Origin: an uncultured Lachnospiraceae bacterium
Lineage (GTDB): Bacteria; Bacillota; Clostridia; Lachnospirales; Lachnospiraceae
Assembly: GCA_900553305.1 (NCBI GenBank)
Contig: USDI01000108.1
Location: forward strand, 1-7,362
Direction: 5' to 3'
Length of the DNA stretch: 7,362 nucleotides
The notes beneath the pieces were generated by a model that saw nothing but the letters and a program-made list of their open reading frames with translations, ran no database searches and was not told where the DNA came from. A program made the translations under genes and the position numbers. Positions 1 to 6,024 of the stretch are shown in pieces. Every line of letters begins with the position of its first letter. Position 1 is the stretch's first letter.

Positions 1-93
1 CTGGAGCGTGTTCCGTGTCCGGTTATCCGCATCGATGGAACTGCGCCGGTTGAGGAGAATGTCAACTATCTTTTGGAAAAATTGTTGACTTAG
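1..93 (+). CDS. 3' end of a gene, possibly a P-loop nucleotide/nucleoside kinase (partial)
   Basis: Thirty codons are open from the first base to the TAG at 91-93. The visible C-terminus contains PVIRIDGTAPVEENVNYLLE. A hydrophobic strand, then IDGT, then an acidic helix with EENV and a Leu-rich end is the pattern seen at the C-terminus of dTMP-kinase-like and other P-loop kinases, where it is the last strand and helix of the fold. The Walker motifs lie outside the window, so this assignment is an inference from about 30 residues and could be wrong. The promoter for the following leader overlaps its last codons, so the next transcription unit starts before this gene ends. No terminator is visible between the stop codon and the leader ORF. 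Confidence 0.5.
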   Translation: MERVPCPVIRIDGTAPVEENVNYLLEKLLT

Positions 94-113
94 GAAAGAA
101 TTAATATTAGACT
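85..113 (+). promoter_or_regulatory. Sigma-A-type promoter for the attenuated leader and GNAT operon
   Basis: A -35 box TTGACT (85-90, 5 of 6 consensus) is followed by a 17-nt spacer and a -10 box TAGACT (108-113, 4 of 6). Transcription would start near base 120, only a few nucleotides before the Shine-Dalgarno of the leader ORF. The -35 box lies inside the last codons of the upstream gene. An AT-rich stretch (113-124) offers alternative -10 sequences, so the exact start is uncertain. Confidence 0.5.
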
Positions 114-125
114 AATAAAAAATAT

Positions 126-130
126 AGGAG
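126..130 (+). promoter_or_regulatory. Ribosome binding site of the leader peptide
   Basis: AGGAG lies 9 nt before the ATG at 140. This is a full-strength Shine-Dalgarno for a 20-codon ORF, which argues that the short ORF is really translated. Confidence 0.65.
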
Positions 131-139
131 AACATACAC

Positions 140-202
140 ATGAATCAGAACTTATATTCAAGATGTTATATGTACATGTATTACGGACGTACACGGCTAT
201 AA
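140..202 (+). CDS. Leader peptide, 20 aa, probable attenuation uORF
   Basis: The ORF reads MNQNLYSRCYMYMYYGRTRL and stops at TAA (200-202). It has a good RBS and sits at the very start of the proposed transcript. Five of its residues are Tyr, including a Tyr/Met run YMYMYY at residues 10-15 (bases 167-184), followed by GRTRL. A peptide this short has no enzymatic role. Position, RBS and the overlap of its last codons with the left arm of a hairpin (196-206) fit a cis-acting leader whose translation rate decides the fold of the downstream RNA, as in the leaders of erm, tet(M) and ABC-F resistance genes. I do not recognise the peptide as a named family, and the inducing signal is unknown. Slow decoding or drug-arrested translation in the Tyr/Met run is the natural candidate. 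Confidence 0.6.
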   Translation: MNQNLYSRCYMYMYYGRTRL

Positions 203-258
203 ACCTTGCAAGGTTAGTGCATTAGGTTATAGCTTGTAGGTCTTTTAGTCTAGTGCAT
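196..258 (+). promoter_or_regulatory. Competing hairpins of the attenuator (segments 1:2 or 2:3)
   Basis: Segment 1 (196-206, the last leader codons and stop) can pair with segment 2 (224-233): GCTATA-ACCT against AGGTTATAGC, with one bulged A, and TGCA 207-210 can extend onto TGCA 218-221. Segment 2 can instead pair with segment 3: bases 218-229 against 246-257 give twelve consecutive pairs, three of them G-U. The two folds share bases 218-229 and cannot coexist. A ribosome at the leader stop codon would cover segment 1 and favour 2:3. A ribosome stalled near bases 170-184 would leave segment 1 free and favour 1:2. The pairings were derived by hand, without energy calculation. Confidence 0.5.
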
Positions 259-326
259 AAAACCAGAATATAAGAGAAGAGTTTACATACATTGCATCTT
301 ATTAAATTGGAGGTATCGCACTGGAC
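248..326 (+). promoter_or_regulatory. Putative antiterminator stem-loop (segment 3 with terminator left arm)
   Basis: GTCTAGTGC (248-256) is complementary to GCACTGGAC (318-326), nine pairs with a single G-U. The latter is part of the left arm of the terminator. Further in-register helices lie inside the loop: 263-266 with 307-310 and 270-275 with 297-302. Together they give an extended interrupted hairpin that excludes the terminator. It can form only if segment 3 is not already paired with 218-229. This is an inference from complementarity. Confidence 0.45.
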
Positions 327-350
327 ATTGAATGTTTGGTGCGATTTTTT
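315..350 (+). terminator. Intrinsic terminator (attenuator) before the GNAT gene
   Basis: ATCGCAC (315-321) pairs with GTGCGAT (339-345). The interior continues as seven more pairs (three G-U) to a 3-nt loop at 329-331, giving a 14-bp uninterrupted stem followed by T345-T350. It lies after the leader peptide and before the first real gene, so it ends transcription in the leader rather than behind an operon. Confidence 0.75.
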
Positions 351-363
351 ATGTTTACAAGAA

Positions 364-370
364 AGAGGTG
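364..370 (+). promoter_or_regulatory. Ribosome binding site fixing the GNAT start at 377
   Basis: AGAGGTG lies 6 nt before ATG 377. The in-frame ATG at 332 lies inside the right half of the terminator stem and has no RBS at a usable distance, so 377 is the start. Confidence 0.65.
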
Positions 371-376
371 CAGAAA

Positions 377-1384
377 ATGAATGATTTAATTGAACTTAAA
401 CTGATAACAAGAGAAGATGCAGAATGTTTGTATAAGCTGCAGATAGAAGCGTTTATGCCCTTATATGAAAAATATCAGGATGATGCTACAAGTCCGGCGA
501 AAGAAAGTCTTGAAACATTAACGAAGAAGATAGTTGAGGACAACTCAGATTTCTATTTCATTTTGTTTAATGGTGAGAAGGCTGGAGCTGTAAGAGTTAA
601 ATGGCATAATGGGGGAAAGGTATATGAGAATGTAAATTGGATATCTCCTATTTTTATAGTTCCACGCTTTCAAAATAAGGGAATTGCCAGCAATGTGATT
701 AAGCAATTATTTACTATCTATCCCAATATTATCGAATGGAGATTGGATACGATCAAGCAGGAAGAGAAAAATTGTTATCTGTATGAAAAATGTGGATTTG
801 TTCGAACTGGAGATGAAACAGTTGTAAATGAAAATATGACATTGGTTGATTATGTGAAGAGTTGCATTGAGGTGAGGCGGTTTAAAAAAGAAGATGCGCA
901 AGAGGTCAGAAATCTTGTTGTTAGAAATTTTCTTGAGGTGAATAGTAAAGACTATGGTCTTGCAGCAATGGAAAAGCTGGCAGAGACTTATGATGTTGAA
1001 AAAATTCTGAACTTAGCAAGTTATGCGCATACCTATGTATTTGAATGGAATGGTAAAATTGTGGGGACAGGTTCTGTTTCAAGCTTCTGGGGAAGTCTGA
1101 CGGAGAGCATTTTACTGACTATTTTTGTTATGCCCGAATTTCATGGGAAAGGAATTGGAACAAAAATTATAAATACTTTGGAACAGGATGAATTTTATGT
1201 GAGGGCAAGCCGTGTGGAAATACCTGCGTCGATCACAGCAGCGGAATTTTACAGAAAGTTTGGATATGATTACAAGAATGGAAAAAAGGAGCTTGATGAG
1301 GAACATCACTATCGGTTGGAAAAGATTGTGAAAGCAGAAAAATATGAGTATAATAAAGTTGATCATAAGAAGGATATAGGATAG
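377..1384 (+). CDS. Tandem-domain GNAT family N-acetyltransferase
   Basis: The protein (335 aa from ATG 377) consists of two complete GNAT domains in a row. Domain 1 (about residues 5-158) has the acetyl-CoA-binding motif A as IFIVPRFQNKGIAS (92-105) and the late YEKCGF motif (136-141). Domain 2 (about 164-317) has IFVMPEFHGKGIGT (249-262) and YRKFGY (292-297). Both R/Q-x-x-G-x-G/A loops look functional, although domain 1 has Ala in the last position. GNAT enzymes transfer acetyl from acetyl-CoA to an amine; the substrate cannot be read here. The Lys/Glu-rich tail after residue 318 looks dispensable. The gene is AT-rich: hand-counted 60-base samples give 35-38% GC, against about 50% in the xylosidase, which hints at separate origin. 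It sits directly behind a leader peptide and attenuator, an arrangement common for inducible antibiotic resistance, so acetylation of a translation-targeting drug is a plausible but unproven role. Confidence 0.85.
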   Translation: MNDLIELKLITREDAECLYKLQIEAFMPLYEKYQDDATSPAKESLETLTKKIVEDNSDFYFILFNGEKAGAVRVKWHNGGKVYENVNWISPIFIVPRFQNKGIASNVIKQLFTIYPNIIEWRLDTIKQEEKNCYLYEKCGFVRTGDETVVNENMTLVDYVKSCIEVRRFKKEDAQEVRNLVVRNFLEVNSKDYGLAAMEKLAETYDVEKILNLASYAHTYVFEWNGKIVGTGSVSSFWGSLTESILLTIFVMPEFHGKGIGTKIINTLEQDEFYVRASRVEIPASITAAEFYRKFGYDYKNGKKELDEEHHYRLEKIVKAEKYEYNKVDHKKDIG

Positions 1385-1402
1385 AGATAAAGGAGCGCTG
1401 TT

Positions 1403-2974
1403 ATGATTCATTTCGGATTTTCTTATGTGGGACTTATATTCCTGCTTATGCTTTTTGTGCCGAATATAATCTGGACGAAGCATAAACCGGAGAATTATGA
1501 GAGTTATGTTAAAAATGAGAATAAAATCTTATGTCTGCTGGAACGGATTGGTGAGGTGCTGGTCTGTGTCAGTGCATTGATTTTTGCGGATTTTAATCTA
1601 CGAAAGCCGAATGCATGGACCATATGGCTCGTGCTGGCAGTTGTGGCAATGCTTTTGTATGAAGGGTATTGGATCCGATATTTTCATAGTGAGCAGAAGA
1701 TGACCGACTTTTATTCTTCCTTTGCAGGAGTCCCTGTGGCGGGAGCAAGCCTGCCGGTGATTGCTTTTTTCTTATTGGGAATCTATGGAGCGAATATTTT
1801 TCTACTTCTTGCAGCAATCATTCTTGGAATCGGTCATATTGGAATTCATTTGAAACATCGAAAGGAAGTGACAGGCACTGGCAGGCGGAAAGGAATTGCT
1901 GTTCGGGTGTTACAGATTATTCTGGCAGTTGCTTTGGGAGCGATCTTTGGCGCAATGACACTCGTGATTGGAATTAGAAACGTTCACGCAATTAAGGGCA
2001 GTGTACATAGTGCGGATGGAATCGAGGAAGAGGGATATCTTGATTTGTGTGGGCAGGAACAGTACTATCTGATGCGCGGAGAAGACAGGAGTAATCCGAT
2101 AATCATCTGGATTCATGGCGGTCCGGCAAGCCCGGATACGATGGAAACCTATGCGTTTTCCAATTATCTGAAGGAAGATTATACAGTAGTTGCATGGAAT
2201 CAGCGTGGCTGTGGCCGCACCTATTACCGGAACAAAGATACGGATCCTGATAATGAAACAGCGACTTTTGCACAGGCACAGGCGGATCTTGATGCATTGG
2301 TCGATGCAGTGTGCGAGAGATTCCATCAGAAGAAGGTGATACTTGTCGGACATTCTTATGGAACGATGGTGGGAAGTAAATATGCAATCAACTATCCGGA
2401 TAAAGTGGCAGCCTATATTGGCGTTGGACAAATGGGTGCCGGTGGCAGTGATATTTATGCGTATGAGGATGCTCTTTCTCTTGCAGCAGAACGGGGCGAT
2501 GATACAGAAGCTATGGTAGCGGCGTTTGAAAAGTATCAGGAAGAGCAGAATCTTGAAAATATGTTGGCATTAAGGAGTTATGTATCACCTTACCATACGC
2601 CGGACAAAGAAAGCAACTATATCTGGATGGCACTTACTTCTCCGTTTCTGGGAGTGGATGATGTGCGGTGGTTTGGAAAACAGTTGGGAAGTCTTTCAGA
2701 TTTTATCAGCTTGAATAAGCAGCTTTTTGATTATATCAGTGAAGAGGATGTGTATGCTTACGGAACAGAATTTCAGGTTCCGGTTGGTTTCATTTCCGGG
2801 TCATGTGACTGGGTTACGCCGGTGAAATACACGGAGGATTATTATAACGCCATTACAGCACCAGGGAAGGAAATGCAGTTGATCGAAGGCTGGGGACATA
2901 CTGTTCCACAGGAAAATCCCAAAGAGTTTGCGGATACGTTGAAGAAGATGCTGGAAGACGTGGTAGAACAATAA
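1403..2974 (+). CDS. Membrane-anchored alpha/beta hydrolase (proline-iminopeptidase-like)
   Basis: The 523-aa protein joins an N-terminal membrane region to a C-terminal alpha/beta hydrolase. About six hydrophobic segments are visible (near residues 7-24, 46-63, 73-87, 107-126, 129-149 and 164-190). The basic loops 25-41, 90-105 and 151-164 alternate as expected for the cytoplasmic side, which places the hydrolase outside the membrane. The catalytic domain (about 205-520) has the oxyanion-region HGGPAS (238-243), WNQRGCGRT (265-272), the nucleophile elbow GHSYG with Ser318, Asp469 in GSCDWVTP and His499 in GWGHTVP, so the triad is intact. HGGP plus WNQRGCGRT resembles proline iminopeptidase (S33) enzymes, so an aminopeptidase or ester/amide hydrolase activity is likely. 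The AGGAG at 1391-1395 lies 7 nt before the start, and the GNAT gene ends 18 nt upstream, so the two should be co-transcribed under the attenuator. The substrate is unknown. Confidence 0.85.
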   Translation: MIHFGFSYVGLIFLLMLFVPNIIWTKHKPENYESYVKNENKILCLLERIGEVLVCVSALIFADFNLRKPNAWTIWLVLAVVAMLLYEGYWIRYFHSEQKMTDFYSSFAGVPVAGASLPVIAFFLLGIYGANIFLLLAAIILGIGHIGIHLKHRKEVTGTGRRKGIAVRVLQIILAVALGAIFGAMTLVIGIRNVHAIKGSVHSADGIEEEGYLDLCGQEQYYLMRGEDRSNPIIIWIHGGPASPDTMETYAFSNYLKEDYTVVAWNQRGCGRTYYRNKDTDPDNETATFAQAQADLDALVDAVCERFHQKKVILVGHSYGTMVGSKYAINYPDKVAAYIGVGQMGAGGSDIYAYEDALSLAAERGDDTEAMVAAFEKYQEEQNLENMLALRSYVSPYHTPDKESNYIWMALTSPFLGVDDVRWFGKQLGSLSDFISLNKQLFDYISEEDVYAYGTEFQVPVGFISGSCDWVTPVKYTEDYYNAITAPGKEMQLIEGWGHTVPQENPKEFADTLKKMLEDVVEQ

Positions 2975-3058
2975 ATTTATTTATAAAAGTTGAAGGTAAA
3001 AAAATAGTCAACAATTTCTGTAAAAGTAATGGTAAGATATTTTATATGTAATATTAAG

Positions 3059-3066
3059 AAGGAGGG
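3059..3066 (+). promoter_or_regulatory. Ribosome binding site fixing the GH120 start at 3074
   Basis: AAGGAGGG lies 7 nt before ATG 3074. An in-frame ATG at 3029 has no RBS and would place this perfect Shine-Dalgarno inside the coding region, and the family homology starts at MQIYVNAKA. The 99-nt gap after the hydrolase gene is AT-rich. I see no terminator and no convincing promoter in it, so read-through from the upstream operon remains possible. Confidence 0.75.
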
Positions 3067-3073
3067 TTACCAA

Positions 3074-5071
3074 ATGCAAATTTATGTCAATGCAAAAGCC
3101 AGATGTGATGGCGATGGATCAAAGGAGCGGCCGTTTAAGAGAATCAACGATGCGGCGAAGATTGCGATGCCGGGGGATGAAGTGCTGGTTATGCCCGGCG
3201 TTTACCGGGAGTATGTGAATCCCATCCATAGCGGAACGGCAGAAAACAGGATCGTATATCGGTCCGTGGAGCCGCTTGGAGCAATTATCAGTGGTGCGGA
3301 AGAAGTGAAGAACTGGAAGCATTTCTGCCAGGATATATGGGTTACGCACATTCCGAACGGAGTATTCAATGACTACAATCCTTACAATACGCCGGTTTAT
3401 GGGGACTGGTATTTTGCGAAGGACGAGCGTCACACAGGATGCGTCTATCTGAATGACAAAGCGATGTATGAGGCGCTGACTCTGACAGAGTGCGATCATG
3501 CTCCGGTTTATGAACCATCCTGGGAGCACGAGTGGACCAGATACAAGTGGTATGCGGAGTGCGAGCGTGATGAAACTGTTATTTATGCGAACTTCCAGGG
3601 AAAGGATCCACGTGAGGAAAAGGTTGAGATCAATGTCCGCAGGGAGTGCTTTATGCCCAGTGAAGAGCACGTGGATTTCATCACCCTGTCCGGCTTTTAT
3701 ATTGAAAAAGCAGCTACGACCTGGGCACCGCCGGCAGCTTATCAGGATGGTATGGTTGGTCCGCACTGGGCCTATGGATGGATCATTGAGGACTGTGAAA
3801 TCGTCAACAGCAAATGCTGCGGAATTTCTCTTGGCAAATATTATGATGCAGAAAATGATCATTACTTTACCCGTAAGCATGTAAAAAGCCCGACCCAGAT
3901 GGAACGTGACGCGGTATGCCGTGGACAGTATCATGGGTGGTTAAAGGAAAAGATCGGTTCCCATATCATTCGTAGATGTAACATTCATGACTGTCAGCAG
4001 ACCGGTATTGTGGGAAGAATGGGATGTGTTTTTTCGACCATTGAGGACAACCATATCCATCACATCAATAACATGATGGAGCTTGGTGGCGCCGAGATTT
4101 CAGCGATTAAGCTGCATGCGGCAATTGATGTTGTGATTCGCAGAAATCATATTCATCACAGTACGATGGGAATCTGGCTGGACTGGGAAGCACAGGGAGC
4201 GCGGGTTTCCCAGAATCTGCTCCATGACAATGATGTTCCGGAAGGCTCGACAAAGCTGGAAGGCGGCATGGAAAGTCAGGACATTTTCGTGGAAGTCGGT
4301 CATGGGCCTACCTTAATCGATAACAATATTATGCTGTCACGCTATGGACTTCGTATAGCAACCGAAGGTGTTGCCATGGTACATAACCTGATTCTTGGAG
4401 CGTTCACCATGGTCGGTTCTGGTGTGGATAACTGGGTAGACGGAAGAGAACAGCGCAGATATACGCCTTATCATATCCGCCACAGGACAGAGGTTGCAGG
4501 CATGATGACGATTCTGCACGGGGACAATCGTTTTTATAACAACATTTTTGTACAGGGACATCCCATTACGAATGAGGAGCCGAAGGAATCTCCGTTCCAT
4601 CAGCAGGTTGGTACGCATGTATGGGACGAATATCCGACTTATAAAGAATGGATTGCGAAATTTGACATGGAAGAAGAAAGGCCGGATATGGGCAAGCTCG
4701 AACCGGCGCACTTCAGCCATCTTCCGGTCTGGGCAGACGGCAATGTTTATCTTGCCGGGGCAAAGGCATGGAAGAAGGAAAAGCATAATCTGGTGAAAGA
4801 TGATGCGGATGTTCAGATCGAACTGGTGGAAGAGGATGGACAGTACAGGCTATCCACCAATCTGTACGATTATCTGGACGGATTTACCACAGGAATTATC
4901 AATAGCGATGTCCTGGGCAAGGCATTTGAACCGGAACAGCGGTTTGAGGAACGGGATGGATCCGATATTGTATTCCAAAGTGATTATCTGGGCAATCATC
5001 GTGGCGTTTCTACGATTCCGGGACCTTTTGCAGATGTGAAGGAACTGGATGAAGTGATCTGGATTGATTAA
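3074..5071 (+). CDS. GH120-family beta-xylosidase (right-handed parallel beta-helix)
   Basis: The 665-aa protein matches my memory of Thermoanaerobacterium saccharolyticum XylC (GH120) along its length: the N-terminal pattern GDGSKERPFKRINDAA (13-28) with PGDEVLVMPGVYREYVNP (33-50), then YANFQGKDPREEKVEINVRR (171-190), GPHWAYGWIIED (229-240), KIGSHIIRRCNIHDC (293-307), GIWLDWEAQG (366-375) and DIFVEVGHGP (403-412). By alignment with XylC, Asp370 is the nucleophile (XylC Asp382) and Glu407 the acid/base (XylC Glu405); both are present. The repeated Asn/His-rich turns are those of a parallel beta-helix. There is no signal peptide, so it acts in the cytoplasm, removing xylose from imported xylo-oligosaccharides. 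Between the two catalytic residues it has 36 residues, against 22 in XylC, that is a 14-residue insertion near 387-402 (PEGSTKLEGG). Actual substrate preference could differ from xylobiose. Confidence 0.88.
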   Translation: MQIYVNAKARCDGDGSKERPFKRINDAAKIAMPGDEVLVMPGVYREYVNPIHSGTAENRIVYRSVEPLGAIISGAEEVKNWKHFCQDIWVTHIPNGVFNDYNPYNTPVYGDWYFAKDERHTGCVYLNDKAMYEALTLTECDHAPVYEPSWEHEWTRYKWYAECERDETVIYANFQGKDPREEKVEINVRRECFMPSEEHVDFITLSGFYIEKAATTWAPPAAYQDGMVGPHWAYGWIIEDCEIVNSKCCGISLGKYYDAENDHYFTRKHVKSPTQMERDAVCRGQYHGWLKEKIGSHIIRRCNIHDCQQTGIVGRMGCVFSTIEDNHIHHINNMMELGGAEISAIKLHAAIDVVIRRNHIHHSTMGIWLDWEAQGARVSQNLLHDNDVPEGSTKLEGGMESQDIFVEVGHGPTLIDNNIMLSRYGLRIATEGVAMVHNLILGAFTMVGSGVDNWVDGREQRRYTPYHIRHRTEVAGMMTILHGDNRFYNNIFVQGHPITNEEPKESPFHQQVGTHVWDEYPTYKEWIAKFDMEEERPDMGKLEPAHFSHLPVWADGNVYLAGAKAWKKEKHNLVKDDADVQIELVEEDGQYRLSTNLYDYLDGFTTGIINSDVLGKAFEPEQRFEERDGSDIVFQSDYLGNHRGVSTIPGPFADVKELDEVIWID

Positions 5072-5076
5072 TGTGT

Positions 5077-5110
5077 ATACCGCATCGGATATTTTCATCC
5101 GGTGTGGTAT
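5077..5110 (+). terminator. 14-bp hairpin after the xylosidase gene, weak terminator
   Basis: The arms 5077-5090 and 5097-5110 pair over all 14 positions (two G-U) around a 6-nt loop, starting 6 nt after the stop codon. Only TTGCT follows, not a proper U-tract, so termination may be inefficient; it may instead protect the mRNA 3' end. The downstream promoter begins in its loop. Confidence 0.5.
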
Positions 5111-5120
5111 TTGCTATAAT
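5092..5120 (+). promoter_or_regulatory. Promoter of the MBL hydrolase/AEC permease unit
   Basis: A perfect TATAAT (5115-5120) with the extended -10 TGC (5112-5114) and a -35-like TTTTCA (5092-5097) at 17-nt spacing. The start of transcription would be near 5127, leaving about a 47-nt leader to the ATG at 5174. The -35 lies in the loop and the spacer in the right arm of the preceding hairpin. Confidence 0.6.
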
Positions 5121-5173
5121 GTAATGAGAAAAAGTCACAATGAAGGACTATTTGAGAAGGAGACAAGAATATT

Positions 5174-5998
5174 ATGGATTTTTTCAGTTCGCAGAAAATA
5201 ACGAATCATATTACAAGGATTTACCTTCCGGGGGATGTTCAGGCATATCTTGTGGAGGGAATGGACAAGTCGGTTCTTATTGACACCGGCTGTGGTATAG
5301 GTGACCTCAAAGCCTATGTAGCAACACTTACCGGCAAGCCGATTACGGTTCTGCTTACACACGGACATCTCGACCATGCACCCGGAGCCGCACAGTTTGA
5401 CACGGTATACATGAATTTGGCAGATTGTGGGATTTATGCAGCTCATGATCTGATCCAGCAAAGAATCGATTATGTAGAAAACACTTCCTTTGCCGGAAAA
5501 TATAAAAGAGAAGATCTGCTTCCGGAGCGTAGCGCAGATGCATTTCTGGATCTGCAGGATGGCATGCGTTTTGATCTTGGAGGACTTCATATTACAGCAT
5601 ATGCCTGTCCGGGGCATACACCTGGCTCCATGGCATTTTTAATGGAAGAGGACAGAATGCTTCTGCTGGGAGATTCCTGCAATCCGTTTACATTTTTATT
5701 TGATATTACATGTCTTGGGGTTTCCTCATATGAGAATAGCCTGAAAAGCTTGTTGGAAAAGGTGGAAGGGAGCTATGATGATGTGCTTTTATCCCATGGA
5801 GCAGGCGGCATACCGTCTACCAATATGATTCAGGATAATATTGCAGTCTGCGAAGCAATTAAAGAGGGGAAAACAGATAATATCCCTTATGAGTTTATGG
5901 GAAGGAAGGCTTTTCTTGCTTTTAAACAAGGTGCCCAGAATGAATATGGACAGATCAGGGGAAATATCGTTTACAATCCGGATCGTATTAATGAATAA
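5174..5998 (+). CDS. Metallo-beta-lactamase-fold hydrolase
   Basis: The 274-aa protein has the full metal-binding set of the MBL superfamily: THGHLDH (62-68; His63, His65, Asp67, His68), His148 in CPGHTPGS, Asp167 in LLGDS and His208 in LLSHG. The leading VLIDTGCG (34-41) is the usual first strand and turn. Residues 1-212 form the fold and the last 60 residues a helical tail. It has no signal peptide, so it is probably a cytoplasmic di-metal hydrolase acting on an ester, thioester, lactone or phosphoester; the substrate is not evident. A glyoxalase-II or lactonase type activity is as possible as others. AGAAGGAGA (5155-5163) precedes the ATG at a 10-nt distance. It has its own promoter, and the permease gene follows after 26 nt, so the two may handle the same small acid or sugar derivative. 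Confidence 0.82.
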   Translation: MDFFSSQKITNHITRIYLPGDVQAYLVEGMDKSVLIDTGCGIGDLKAYVATLTGKPITVLLTHGHLDHAPGAAQFDTVYMNLADCGIYAAHDLIQQRIDYVENTSFAGKYKREDLLPERSADAFLDLQDGMRFDLGGLHITAYACPGHTPGSMAFLMEEDRMLLLGDSCNPFTFLFDITCLGVSSYENSLKSLLEKVEGSYDDVLLSHGAGGIPSTNMIQDNIAVCEAIKEGKTDNIPYEFMGRKAFLAFKQGAQNEYGQIRGNIVYNPDRINE

Positions 5999-6024
5999 TC
6001 ATTCTGAAACAGGAGATAAAAGCC

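Noticed and set aside
202..215. Perfect 14-bp palindrome AACCTTGCAAGGTT as a DNA operator
   Set aside because: It lies downstream of the promoter within the attenuator hairpin, where the dyad is explained by RNA pairing; a repressor site cannot be excluded but has no further support.
309..313. GGAGG before the terminator, possible RBS of a second leader ORF
   Set aside because: No ATG or GTG follows at proper spacing; the nearest candidate is a TTG at 328 inside the terminator loop, giving an 18-codon ORF through the terminator.
332..376. In-frame ATG at 332 that would extend the GNAT by 15 residues
   Set aside because: It lies in the terminator stem, has no RBS at a usable distance and adds residues unrelated to the GNAT fold; ATG 377 has AGAGGTG 6 nt upstream.
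2975..3011. Minus-strand promoter (TTGACT, 17-nt spacer, TTTTAT), sharing the 12-mer AAATTGTTGACT with bases 79-90 in inverted orientation
   Set aside because: No minus-strand gene or RNA follows it, and the shared 12-mer is in AT-rich sequence; chance is the simpler explanation.
3029..3073. In-frame ATG at 3029 that would extend the GH120 protein by 15 residues
   Set aside because: The perfect AAGGAGGG would then be inside the gene, no RBS precedes 3029, and family similarity begins at MQIYVNAKA.
3119..3934. Minus-strand open frame of 271 codons
   Set aside because: It is antisense to the GH120 gene, has no RBS, and its composition is that of a shadow frame.
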